DNA of 64,000 bases from Campylobacter sp. CN_NE2 (lineage in GTDB: Bacteria > Campylobacterota > Campylobacteria > Campylobacterales > Campylobacteraceae): contig NZ_CP115608.1 of assembly GCF_027797465.1 (NCBI RefSeq), positions 930,001-994,000 on the forward strand, given 5' to 3'. The first letter of the stretch is position 1. Each line of letters starts with the position of its first letter. The notes beneath the pieces were generated by a model. It was not told where the DNA came from and did no database searches. It saw only the letters and a program-made list of their open reading frames with translations. Made by a program: the position numbers and the translations under genes. Positions 29,700-37,609 of the stretch are shown piece by piece.

Positions 29700-30512
29700 C
29701 TAAATAATCCAATAATCTTTTGGTAATTTATCAATATCTATATTTTTTTGTAAAAAATATTGTTTTACTTCTTTGTAAATTTCATTGCTATATAAATAAA
29801 TCATAAAATATCTCTCAGACATTGTGGCAATAGTTATGTTAGCCGTAGCAACCCTAATGAAAGGAAATATTTTAAAGCCTTTTAAGCTTACATTTATAAA
29901 GAAATAAAAAAATAATTTAAATAAAAAAATTGAAAAATAAAAAATCGCCATAATTAGAATAAATTTTCCCTTACTTAAAATTATAATTCCCAATAAAAAT
30001 ATTAACTCTGAAATTTTTATAATTAAATATTCTCTATGTGTGCCAGTAGCCATACAAAATGATTTAACTAATTTGTCTCGCACAATCTCGCATTGTCTTT
30101 TCAATTTTCCGTCATCGTAAAATTCGATATATTTATTTGTAAATTTGATTTTATGATTTTTAAATTTGAATTTGTGGATAATATAAACAATCACGATATA
30201 GGCTACTACTGCAATAGACAAAAATTCTAAACCGTTTGCATACCAATCTTTATAAAACAAATTCATTATAAAATAAAAAAGTATAGCACTTAAACATAAT
30301 GATGATATAAATAGTGTTAAAGCAAAAAACTTCTCATAGCTTTTTATAATGAGTGGATTTTCATCATAATCCCTAAAATTTGGGTCGTTTTGTTTTTTGT
30401 TTTCTAGCCATTGTTGATATTTAGCTTCTTTTGTTTGTGCCTTTTGAATTTTCATTTCAGCATTTTTAGCCATTTGTTCTGCTTTTTCTCGCATTATTTT
30501 TTCGTTATTCAA
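29700..30512 (-). CDS. Accessory membrane protein with four hydrophobic segments, unknown
   Basis: About 270 residues. A charged Lys/Ala/Glu/Gln helix (first 45 residues) is followed by two pairs of hydrophobic segments separated by a polar loop. Codon use is more AT-rich than in the flanking trp genes, with many ATA and AAA codons, which suggests foreign origin. The frame is open up to 30605, but those codons lie in a palindromic repeat. I favour the TTG at 30512, which has AAAAGGA six bases upstream; ATG at 30494 or 30539 is possible. I do not recognise the family. Confidence 0.6.
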   Translation of the reverse strand: MNNEKIMREKAEQMAKNAEMKIQKAQTKEAKYQQWLENKKQNDPNFRDYDENPLIIKSYEKFFALTLFISSLCLSAILFYFIMNLFYKDWYANGLEFLSIAVVAYIVIVYIIHKFKFKNHKIKFTNKYIEFYDDGKLKRQCEIVRDKLVKSFCMATGTHREYLIIKISELIFLLGIIILSKGKFILIMAIFYFSIFLFKLFFYFFINVSLKGFKIFPFIRVATANITIATMSERYFMIYLYSNEIYKEVKQYFLQKNIDIDKLPKDYWII

Positions 30513-30534
30513 ATTCAATCCTTTTAAATTTTCC

Positions 30535-30715
30535 GTCATTGCGAGACCACGAAGTGGTCGTGGCAATCCAGTCAAACAGCGAAAGCTGTTTTTAAAATCA
30601 AACATTGTTTAATTCTCTGGATTGACTTCGCTGTCGCTCGTCCAAACCTGCTTCGTGCTACGCACTCGCATCGCTACGCTTGTTTTGCTTCGAGTCTTTC
30701 GGCTCTCGCAATGAC
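30535..30715. repeat. Composite palindromic repeat with GTCATTGCGAG ends
   Basis: Perfect 11-bp terminal inverted repeats, GTCATTGCGAG at 30535-30545 and its complement at 30705-30715, bound 181 bp. The interior holds nested hairpins (CCACGA-AGT-GGTCGTGG, and GGCAATCCAG against CTGGATTG) and several TCGCT/GCTTCG units. Repeats with GTCATTGCGAG ends are widespread in unrelated bacteria. It lies in the former trpF-trpB junction and extends the reading frame of the accessory ORF. Confidence 0.8.
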
Positions 30716-30779
30716 AAATCAAACAAATTGACAAATTTAAATCTAGTTTGTTAAACTTAAATTTGAAAATAATCACAAT

Positions 30780-31409
30780 CTAAGCAACGGCGATTATTTT
30801 TAAAATTTCGTTTATTTTTTTCGGATTTTTTATGCCGTTTTCGTTTTCTACTTTGCTATTTATGTCAAGGCAAAAAGCCCCTAAATTTAAGGCTTCTTTC
30901 GCGTTTTCTGCGCCGATACCGCCTGCTAGGATAAATGGAATTTGCAAATTTTTTAGCATTTCCCACTCGAAACTCTCGCCGTTTCCGCCCATTTTTTCGC
31001 CTTTGTAATCAAACAAAATTTTATCATAATTTAGATTTTTTAGGCTTGGAATTTCATCTTTCACGCGCACGACCTGCCACGCTTCTACGCCGATGTTTGC
31101 TAGATTTTGCTTTAAATTTGGCGAAATTTCTTTATAAATTTGAGCGACATTTAAATTTGCAAATTTGCAAATCTCTAAAATTTCATCATCGCCCGTATCG
31201 GTAAAAACGCCGACACTTTTTCGCCCGTTTTCACGCACCAAATTTGAAATTTCTTTTGCGATTTGGGGGCTAACTTTTCTTGGACTTTTGGCAAAAATTA
31301 AACCTAAAAAATCCACTCTAACGCCATTAAATTCGCACTCTAAAACGCTTTTTGCTTCGGCTAAATTTTTAATCCCGCAAATTTTGATTTTTGGTTTTAT
31401 AGCGCCCAT
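30780..31409 (-). CDS. trpF: Phosphoribosylanthranilate isomerase
   Basis: A 209-residue TIM-barrel isomerase of tryptophan synthesis. The catalytic cysteine is C11 in IKICGIKN, and GVFTD, LAGGIGAENA and LDINSKVE follow in family order. It lies two bases after the DNA methyltransferase gene and is the last trp gene before the inserted repeat. No separate trpC was found in the window. Confidence 0.93.
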   Translation of the reverse strand: MGAIKPKIKICGIKNLAEAKSVLECEFNGVRVDFLGLIFAKSPRKVSPQIAKEISNLVRENGRKSVGVFTDTGDDEILEICKFANLNVAQIYKEISPNLKQNLANIGVEAWQVVRVKDEIPSLKNLNYDKILFDYKGEKMGGNGESFEWEMLKNLQIPFILAGGIGAENAKEALNLGAFCLDINSKVENENGIKNPKKINEILKIIAVA

Positions 31410-31411
31410 TT

Positions 31412-32509
31412 TTATGCCTTTTTAACGATATAAAGATACTCGGTTACATGCAAATTTCGGTTTCGCAAGTTTCTAGAAGCACGATACGCAGGGTATTTTA
31501 TCTGGATTTTTCCCACTTTACCGATGAGAGCGAGATTTTTTAAAAACTCATCTTCGCTGATGAAGCCTTCTGAGTTGAACGAGATTATCAAATATTTCGC
31601 CCTAAATTCAGCCAAAAGCGTGAAAAATTCATCTGCGGCACGAGATTTTTTGTTGTAATTCGAGCGGTTCCAGCCGTTTGGAATACCGCTTACTTCGCTT
31701 AAATCCCCTAAATTTGGTGCTTTAAAATCAGCGATTAAATTTAACATAAAATAATTCGAGCCGTAAGGGTGCTGGTTATACGGCGGGTCAAAATACGCTA
31801 TATCCACGCTTGGAGCAAGTTTGCTAAACTCGTAAGCATCGCTTTGGAAAACCTGAAAATCGCTTGTGAAATTTGAAAAAACCGGAAACGGCAAACTTAT
31901 CTCGCCCAAAATGCGAGATAGCGCGTTTTCACCACTTCCGCCGAATTTCCCCACGCCGTTTTTGTCCTTGTAAAAGCCCTTAAAAACGCCGCCTGTGTTT
32001 GAGTGGATAGAAGCTTCGCTTAAAAGCGGAGCGATGAAGTATTTTTGAAACTCACTTGGAATTTGGCTGATTGCAGTACGTAGTCCCCCCAAAATAAGGG
32101 CGTTTTGGCGTGAGTAAAAAACCCTTTCGCCTTTTTTGATTTTTTCATCGTCTTTTGGGGCGTAAAGTTCGCTGATAAAGCTCTCGCAAGGCTTAAAATT
32201 CGCTAAAATTTCGGCATGAAATTTAGCTAAATTTGCTTTCAACTGTGGCGTTAAATTCTCCAAATAGCACGAATTTATGATGAAAGAATACTTTTCTAAA
32301 TCATTTGCCAAAACCAAATTTGAGTGTGCTTTGGCAAACCTTGCTACCACGCCACTGCCACTAAAAACATCGGCAAAAGCGATTTTTTCAGCCCCCAAAT
32401 TTGCTTTAATGTCCGTTATAACGCCATTTATCGCCCCAAGAAGCGAACGCTTATTTCCTAAATAACTAATTAACTGTTCGCTTAGATATTTTTCGTTTTC
32501 TTTTTGCAT
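31412..32509 (-). CDS. Solitary DNA adenine methyltransferase
   Basis: A 365-residue N6-adenine methyltransferase. Motif X (LISYLGNKRSLL) is at 13-24, the SAM motif I (VFSGSG) is at 48-53 and the catalytic motif IV DPPY is at 241-244, in the order X-I-IV typical of alpha-class (Dam-like) enzymes. No restriction endonuclease gene is adjacent. It is embedded in the trp operon, three bases from both trpGD and trpF, and so is expected to be co-expressed with them. The target sequence cannot be read from the protein. Confidence 0.88.
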   Translation of the reverse strand: MQKENEKYLSEQLISYLGNKRSLLGAINGVITDIKANLGAEKIAFADVFSGSGVVARFAKAHSNLVLANDLEKYSFIINSCYLENLTPQLKANLAKFHAEILANFKPCESFISELYAPKDDEKIKKGERVFYSRQNALILGGLRTAISQIPSEFQKYFIAPLLSEASIHSNTGGVFKGFYKDKNGVGKFGGSGENALSRILGEISLPFPVFSNFTSDFQVFQSDAYEFSKLAPSVDIAYFDPPYNQHPYGSNYFMLNLIADFKAPNLGDLSEVSGIPNGWNRSNYNKKSRAADEFFTLLAEFRAKYLIISFNSEGFISEDEFLKNLALIGKVGKIQIKYPAYRASRNLRNRNLHVTEYLYIVKKA

Positions 32510-32512
32510 TAA

Positions 32513-34114
32513 TTACCCAAAATTCTTAATATAATTTTGATAAAATTCCCACACCTTGCCACTATCAATGGCATTTTCGATTATCTCTTTGGCTTCGGTT
32601 GGGCTTTTTGCAAAGTCAGCCGCATACAAAGCAAACATCGCATTTAGCACGACAATGTCGCGTTTAGGTCCTTTTAACTCGCCTTTAATCGTGCTTTTAA
32701 AAATTTCAGCATTAAATTTGCTATCTCCGCCTTCGATGTCGGTGTGAAAGGCGCGGTTAAAGCCAAATTGCTCAGGCGTGATTTTATACTCGATGATTTT
32801 CTCGCCCCGCACTTCATGCACGAGCGTCTCGTCGCACAGCGTGATCTCGTCCATGCCGTCCATGCCATGCACGACTAGGGCGCGCTTTCGACCTAGTTTT
32901 TGCAAAGTTTGCGCTATAAGCTCATTGACTTCTTCGTGGTAGTTGCCTACGACTTGGTTCGAAAGGGTCAAATTTGGATTTAGCAAAGGTCCTAAAATAT
33001 TAAAGAAAGTGCCGATTTTAAGGCGAGTTCGCGCTTCTTTGACTTCGGCTGTAACCTTGTGAAAAAACGGCGCATGAAAAAATGCCAAATTTGTCTTATC
33101 CATAAGCGCTCTAAGTTCGCCCAAATCGCTATTTAACGGCACTCCCAAAGCTTCAAAGATATTGCTCGATCCACTCTTGCTTGATACTGCGCTGTTGCCG
33201 TGTTTGCCGATCCTGACGCCAAGAGAAGCGAGTATAAACGCGCAGGTTGTGGAGATATTTATTGTTTTTAGCGCGTCTCCGCCGGTGCCTACGATGTCTA
33301 GCATAGGCTTATCATCGCTGTAAGTTTTGGAGTATTTCAAAACGCTTCGCACAAGCGCACTTAGGCTATCTGGGTAGAGCGATTTTTCGCTAATTAGCAC
33401 AAGCAAACCAGCTAGTTGGACAATGTCATAGTCTTTTGCCATAACGGCACTAAAAATCTCTTCATAATCGCCGCCTTCGAGCGGGAAGCCCTTTTGTAGC
33501 TTTATCATAAACGGGGCGAAATTGCTCACTTTTTTCTCCTTGATTTGGGGTTTGTTTAAATTTACAAAATTTTCAATGATTTTTTTGCCATACTGCGTGA
33601 AATAGCTCTCAGGGTGAAACTGAATGCCGTAAATTTCGCGTTCTTTGTGCTTCATCGCCATTATGACGCCGTCTTCGCTCACGGCTGAAATCTCTAAGCA
33701 CGGTGGCAATTCATCTACATAAAGCGAGTGATAACGCATAACTTCAAATTTGCTAGGCAAGCCTGCCAAAACGGCATTTTCGCCTGTTACGCGAATTTCG
33801 CTAGTTTTGCCGTGTTTTGGCACTTCTAGCGTTTTTATTTTCGCGCCAAAGCTTAATCCTATGGCTTGGTGTCCCAAACACACGCCTAAAATAGGTATGC
33901 CTAAATTTGCCTTTAAAATTTCTAGGCAAATTCCACTATCTTTTGGGTGCTTTGGACCCGGGCTTAAAATAATCTTGCTTGGCGATAAAAATTTAATCGC
34001 TTCAAGCGTGATTTCGTCATTTCGTTTGCAAACTATCTCTTCACCTGTGGTCTCTAACACATATTGATATATGTTAAATACGAAACTATCGTAGTTATCA
34101 ATCATTAAAATCAT
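32513..34114 (-). CDS. trpD: Fused anthranilate synthase glutaminase / phosphoribosyltransferase (TrpGD)
   Basis: 533 residues. The N-terminal class I glutaminase (about 1-190) has the nucleophile C79 in GVCLGHQ and the H167/E169 pair in FHPES. The C-terminal anthranilate phosphoribosyltransferase (about 200-533) has DIVGTGGDALKTINIST, KHGNSAVSS and ILGPLLNP. The start is the ATG at 34114, which forms ATGA with the trpE stop and has AAGGAA upstream; an ATG 15 bases earlier lies inside trpE. The fusion and length match what I recall for Campylobacter. Confidence 0.95.
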   Translation of the reverse strand: MILMIDNYDSFVFNIYQYVLETTGEEIVCKRNDEITLEAIKFLSPSKIILSPGPKHPKDSGICLEILKANLGIPILGVCLGHQAIGLSFGAKIKTLEVPKHGKTSEIRVTGENAVLAGLPSKFEVMRYHSLYVDELPPCLEISAVSEDGVIMAMKHKEREIYGIQFHPESYFTQYGKKIIENFVNLNKPQIKEKKVSNFAPFMIKLQKGFPLEGGDYEEIFSAVMAKDYDIVQLAGLLVLISEKSLYPDSLSALVRSVLKYSKTYSDDKPMLDIVGTGGDALKTINISTTCAFILASLGVRIGKHGNSAVSSKSGSSNIFEALGVPLNSDLGELRALMDKTNLAFFHAPFFHKVTAEVKEARTRLKIGTFFNILGPLLNPNLTLSNQVVGNYHEEVNELIAQTLQKLGRKRALVVHGMDGMDEITLCDETLVHEVRGEKIIEYKITPEQFGFNRAFHTDIEGGDSKFNAEIFKSTIKGELKGPKRDIVVLNAMFALYAADFAKSPTEAKEIIENAIDSGKVWEFYQNYIKNFG

Positions 34115-35379
34115 TGCATTTCCTTGCAAGTTTTTTCAAAAATTTTTAGGCAAGATTTGCGTTTGTTGCAAATTTCGGCGTATTCGTTTTCAAACACGCT
34201 ATCAAAAACTTGCCCGTATCCTGCCCCCACGAAAACATCGCTAAATTCGGGGTTTGCTTTGTCTTTTACAAAAATCGCAGAACGGATTAAAATCGCCATT
34301 TGCAAATCGCCGTTAAAATGCCAAAAGCCAATCCCGCCGCCGTAAATTCCCCTAGCGTGGCTTTCTAATTCGTTTATAATTTGCATAGCGCGAATTTTTG
34401 GGCTTCCGCTAAGTGTTCCGGCAGGAAAAACCACACCCAAAACATCAAAATTATCCTTGCTTTCATCTTTTATGCCACGCACATCGCTAACTATATGCAT
34501 AACGCTTTCAAAAAACTGCACATGGGCTAAATTTCGCACTTTCACGCTTCCTTTTTTGGCAAATTTGCCAATGTCGTTTCGCGCCAAATCAACTAGCATT
34601 TTGTGTTCGCTCATCTCTTTTTCATCGCTCAAAAGATCGTTTTTTAGGGCTTCATCTTCGTTTGCATCCTTGCCACGAGGTCTTGTTCCAGCTATGGGAG
34701 CGACAAAAATTTCGTTATTTCTGATTTGAAGCACGAGTTCAGGGGAGCTTCCAGCCACCACGCCGTAAGGTGTCGGGAAAAAATACATATAGTGGCTTGG
34801 ATTTTGGCGTTTTAAAATTTCATAAAACTCCAAAGGGTCTAAATTTGAGTAAATTTGCAGTGTTTGAGACGGCACGACCTGAAAAATATCGCCGCTTTTG
34901 ATATATTCTTTTGCTTTTTTAAAAATACGCTCGGCGTCGCTTTTTTCGGCGTTTAAATCGGTTTTGATTTTATAAAATTTTTCGCCTCCAAATTTCGGCG
35001 CAGTATCGCTGGAATTTTCCAAATTTTCAAAATATTTTCCTTCGCCATAAAAGCTGTAAATTTTGCTTTGTTTGTCGTAGTGCAGATACGCCCTTGCGTT
35101 TGCGTAAAAATATGTCGGAAAATCATAAAGGCGTGGCTTAATATCTCCCAAGCGTTCAAATTTATAAACTGCTTCGTAGCTTAGCACTCCAAAAAGCCCT
35201 GCAAATTCGCAAATTTGCGTGGTGTTTTGCAAAGCAAATTTGAGTTTATCAAGGTCATCGCCTTGTAAATATTCGCAGTCAATACCGATGATGATCTGCC
35301 CGCCGTCTTCGGCGAGATAGGAGTTTGGAAACCTAGATAAAATATTTTTGAAATAAAAAATGGGATCTTTTAAAAACAT
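34111..35379 (-). CDS. trpE: Anthranilate synthase component I
   Basis: A 422-residue chorismate-binding enzyme that makes anthranilate with the glutaminase part of TrpGD. Recognisable segments are VVPSQTLQI, GSSPELVLQI, AGTRPRGKDANED, EMSEHKMLVDLARND, FPAGTLSGSPKIRAM and YGGGIGF. It is the first gene of the trp operon. The leader after its TATAAT is only about 20 bases, so a classical leader-peptide attenuator cannot fit. Confidence 0.96.
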   Translation of the reverse strand: MFLKDPIFYFKNILSRFPNSYLAEDGGQIIIGIDCEYLQGDDLDKLKFALQNTTQICEFAGLFGVLSYEAVYKFERLGDIKPRLYDFPTYFYANARAYLHYDKQSKIYSFYGEGKYFENLENSSDTAPKFGGEKFYKIKTDLNAEKSDAERIFKKAKEYIKSGDIFQVVPSQTLQIYSNLDPLEFYEILKRQNPSHYMYFFPTPYGVVAGSSPELVLQIRNNEIFVAPIAGTRPRGKDANEDEALKNDLLSDEKEMSEHKMLVDLARNDIGKFAKKGSVKVRNLAHVQFFESVMHIVSDVRGIKDESKDNFDVLGVVFPAGTLSGSPKIRAMQIINELESHARGIYGGGIGFWHFNGDLQMAILIRSAIFVKDKANPEFSDVFVGAGYGQVFDSVFENEYAEICNKRKSCLKIFEKTCKEMQ

Positions 35380-35407
35380 GGTGCCTTCTTTAAAATTTAA
35401 AGAAAAA

Positions 35408-35413
35408 ATTATA
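35408..35413 (-). promoter_or_regulatory. Probable -10 box of the trp operon
   Basis: TATAAT within TATATAAT on the minus strand, about 29 bases before the trpE ATG. The divergent gene at 35500 shares this intergenic region. Confidence 0.6.
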
Positions 35414-35499
35414 TAAAAAATGCACTTTGAAAAAGTTAAAAAATTTAGTGTTGAAAATTTAGCTTTTTTTTAATAAAATTTGTTTTTTAAGGGGCTAAA

Positions 35500-36261
35500 A
35501 TGAGCGAATTTGTTTTATATATTTTGCCGTTTTTTGGCATTTTGGTCGGTTTTATTTCAGGTTTTTTTGGCATAGGCGGCGGCCTGATTGTGGTGCCTGT
35601 AATGCTTGCTTTTGGATACGATATAAAAACAGCTGTTGGAATTTCCATCATGCAAATGCTTTTTAGCGCCATTTTTGGCTCTTATATCAACTACAAAAGC
35701 GGAAAACTTCGCCTTGATAATGGCATTTTTGTGGGTGTCGGGGGACTTTGCGGAGCTTCCTTGTCTGGCTTTATCGTCAAATACACGCCTGAAATCGTCC
35801 TTGAAATCGGGCTTTTGGCTACAATTTTTATCGCACTTTTTAAACTTTTTAAGACAAATGTCGCAGCAGAGCCAAAAAGCGTTTCAAATTTCTTGCTTTT
35901 TGTAATCGGCTTTTGTATCGGTGCCGTTGCCATTAGTATGGGCGTTGGCGGAGCTATTTTCTTAACTCCGATTTTGGTTGGTTTCCTTGGCGTGGATATT
36001 AAAAAAGCCGTATCCATGAGCCTATTTTTCGTTATTTTTAGCTCATTTAGCGGATTTTTAAGTATGGCATATAACGGAAATATTCACTACTTAGAAGGCG
36101 CTTTGCTAGGGCTTGGTGGGCTAGTTGGGGTTTATTTTGGCACAAAAAGTTCGCATAAAATCAGCAAAGAAGAGCAGAAAAAGTGGTTTTTAGTGTTGTA
36201 TGTAGTGATGATTTTACTTACCCTAAAAAAGATTTTTGCGATTGATTTGGGACTATTTTAA
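35500..36261 (+). CDS. TSUP-family permease (TauE/SafE-like)
   Basis: A 253-residue inner-membrane protein of the TauE/SafE (TSUP) family. These proteins carry sulfite, sulfonates or other sulfur-containing organic anions. The start has the family's GFISGFFGIGGGLIVVPVML, and the second internal repeat begins with GVGGAIFLTPILVGFLGVD. About eight membrane segments are present. The substrate is unknown. TTAAGGGG precedes the ATG. The first base of repeat A copy 2 falls in the stop codon. Confidence 0.9.
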   Translation: MSEFVLYILPFFGILVGFISGFFGIGGGLIVVPVMLAFGYDIKTAVGISIMQMLFSAIFGSYINYKSGKLRLDNGIFVGVGGLCGASLSGFIVKYTPEIVLEIGLLATIFIALFKLFKTNVAAEPKSVSNFLLFVIGFCIGAVAISMGVGGAIFLTPILVGFLGVDIKKAVSMSLFFVIFSSFSGFLSMAYNGNIHYLEGALLGLGGLVGVYFGTKSSHKISKEEQKKWFLVLYVVMILLTLKKIFAIDLGLF

Positions 36262-36389
36262 TTCCCCATACTTGAACGGATTAAAGCCCAAATTTGAGCA
36301 ATTCCTACGCTTATTACCACACAAAGGTAACTTCGCTTGAAATTACTCAAATTTGGGCTTTACTACGCCTACTCTGTCTTGAATATTTT
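36260..36389 (+). repeat. Intergenic structured repeat, family A copy 2
   Basis: 130 bp with the same ends as copy 1 (AATTCCCCATACTTGA, and TGTCTTGAATATTTT). Arms at 36283-36303 and 36341-36361 pair at 20 of 21 positions. Relative to copy 1, two base pairs in the arms are changed on both sides, so pairing is kept. The inner hairpin is TTACC / GGTAA where copy 1 has CTACC / GGTAG, again a compensated change. It begins in the stop codon of the TSUP gene. Confidence 0.85.
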
Positions 36390-36433
36390 GTCATAGAATT
36401 GAAGTTGCTTTTAATTCTAAATTTGATCGTGTT

Positions 36434-36540
36434 ATGCCGACGATTTTTTGAGTTGTGAAGCAAATTTCGACTGAGATAAGGCTGTTTGCCTATCGAAGGA
36501 GAAATTTGCAAACTCTCAAAAAAGCTAGGCTGAATTCAAT
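36434..36540 (-). repeat. Intergenic structured repeat, family B copy 2
   Basis: Inverted relative to copy 1. On the minus strand it runs from ATTGAATTCAGCCTAGC to AAAAATCGTCGGCAT, with arms (TTGAG...GCAAATTTC / GAAATTTGC...CTCAA) unlike those of copy 1. The inner hairpin is GATAGGC / GCCTTATC. It lies 44 bases from the 3' end of repeat A copy 2, tail to tail. Confidence 0.75.
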
Positions 36541-36551
36541 GGATAAAATTT

Positions 36552-36584
36552 AAAAAAACTCGGTGGTAAAACCACCGAGTTTTT
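36552..36584 (-). terminator. Rho-independent terminator of rpsU (possibly bidirectional)
   Basis: A 10-bp perfect stem (ACTCGGTGGT / ACCACCGAGT) with a three-base loop, flanked by A7 on one side and T5 on the other. It begins four bases after the rpsU stop codon. Confidence 0.9.
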
Positions 36585-36588
36585 AGTG

Positions 36589-36801
36589 CTACAAGCGAGA
36601 CTCGTAGCGTCGAAGCGTATATAATCTTTTAAGCATTTTCTTTCTAGCTGAAATTTTTTGTTTTTTGCGAATTTCAGTCATCGGCTCAAAAAATCTTCTA
36701 GCGCGAACTTCCGTAACCACAAGGTTGCGGTCAGTTTGCTTTTTGAAGCGTCTATAAGCTTCGTCAAATGATTCGTTTGGATGCACCTTAACGCCAGGCA
36801 T
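36589..36801 (-). CDS. rpsU: 30S ribosomal protein S21
   Basis: A 70-residue S21, starting [20 protein letters not shown] and ending in a basic tail, as in other Campylobacter. I chose the ATG at 36801, which has GGTGAGG before it; an in-frame start 18 bases upstream would add residues not found in the family. S21 helps 30S subunits initiate on mRNA. It is a short unit with a strong terminator. Confidence 0.96.
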   Translation of the reverse strand: MPGVKVHPNESFDEAYRRFKKQTDRNLVVTEVRARRFFEPMTEIRKKQKISARKKMLKRLYTLRRYESRL

Positions 36802-36840
36802 ATCCTCACCACCTTTCAAAAAAAATTGGCTTTTATTTTA

Positions 36841-37518
36841 TCAAAATTCTCTTGAATTTGAGTTTAATCTATGCAAATCTTCTAAACTTTCATCGATTTG
36901 TGGCTTTAAAATTTTTGGTTCTTTTCGCATTAATTTATAAATATAAGCCGATTTTCGAATATCCGTGATGAGATAAACTGCATAAGCTTCAAGACCAACG
37001 GCGACTAGTTGCACTAGCGTTGCAAGTGCCGGAGATAACTTATCGATTAAACCGCCTACGATAAAAAGCGCAAAAACATAGATAAAGAGTTTAATGCCCG
37101 TAATATCGGCAAATTCTTGGTAGTATCTAAATGAAAAAACAAGCGAAACCATTGCCAAAGCAAGTGCTACCAATGCCAAAAGAATAACCGAAAAATTTAT
37201 CCCACTTACTAGGCTTTTCATCGACATATCGCTCACAAGCGTTAGCAAAATCACGCCGATAACAAGAGCGATAACGCTTATCAAAAAATTAAACAACAAT
37301 CTATCGCTTGAAGCGATTTGTTTGGTTTGAATAACGGCTAAAATTTTTACGATAAATCCTATCAAAATTAATAATCCACCGGCTGGTCCAAAAATCACGG
37401 AAATCAAAGCTCCTGCCGCTATAAGCCCAAACGCTATATAAAATTTCTTTTTCAAATCAGCGTATGGAACTTCGGCTGGTCTTTGCGGTTCGGTAGAAAA
37501 TACTTCATCAAAATTCAT
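36841..37518 (-). CDS. Conserved multi-pass membrane protein, function unknown
   Basis: 225 residues. A short polar N-terminus (MNFDEVFSTEPQRPAEVPY) precedes about six hydrophobic segments between 30 and 190, many rich in Ala, Ile, Leu and Val. The C-terminal cytoplasmic tail is KPQIDESLEDLHRLNSNS. The start is the ATG at 37518, after AAAGG. It lies 39 bases before rpsU. I recognise no functional motif. Confidence 0.75.
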   Translation of the reverse strand: MNFDEVFSTEPQRPAEVPYADLKKKFYIAFGLIAAGALISVIFGPAGGLLILIGFIVKILAVIQTKQIASSDRLLFNFLISVIALVIGVILLTLVSDMSMKSLVSGINFSVILLALVALALAMVSLVFSFRYYQEFADITGIKLFIYVFALFIVGGLIDKLSPALATLVQLVAVGLEAYAVYLITDIRKSAYIYKLMRKEPKILKPQIDESLEDLHRLNSNSREF

Positions 37519-37609
37519 AACATAACCTTTCAAAAATTAAATTTTCTAAAACAAAAAATCACAAAATTGTAACAAAATTTAACGAAAATCAACTTTAAAT
37601 TTGAAAATT

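Noticed and set aside
30513-30605. Longer N-terminus of the accessory membrane protein starting within the palindromic repeat
   Set aside because: The codons come from repeat DNA and give a repeat-type peptide. The ATG at 30539 has no ribosome site and sits against a strong hairpin. A TTG after AAAAGGA fits better.
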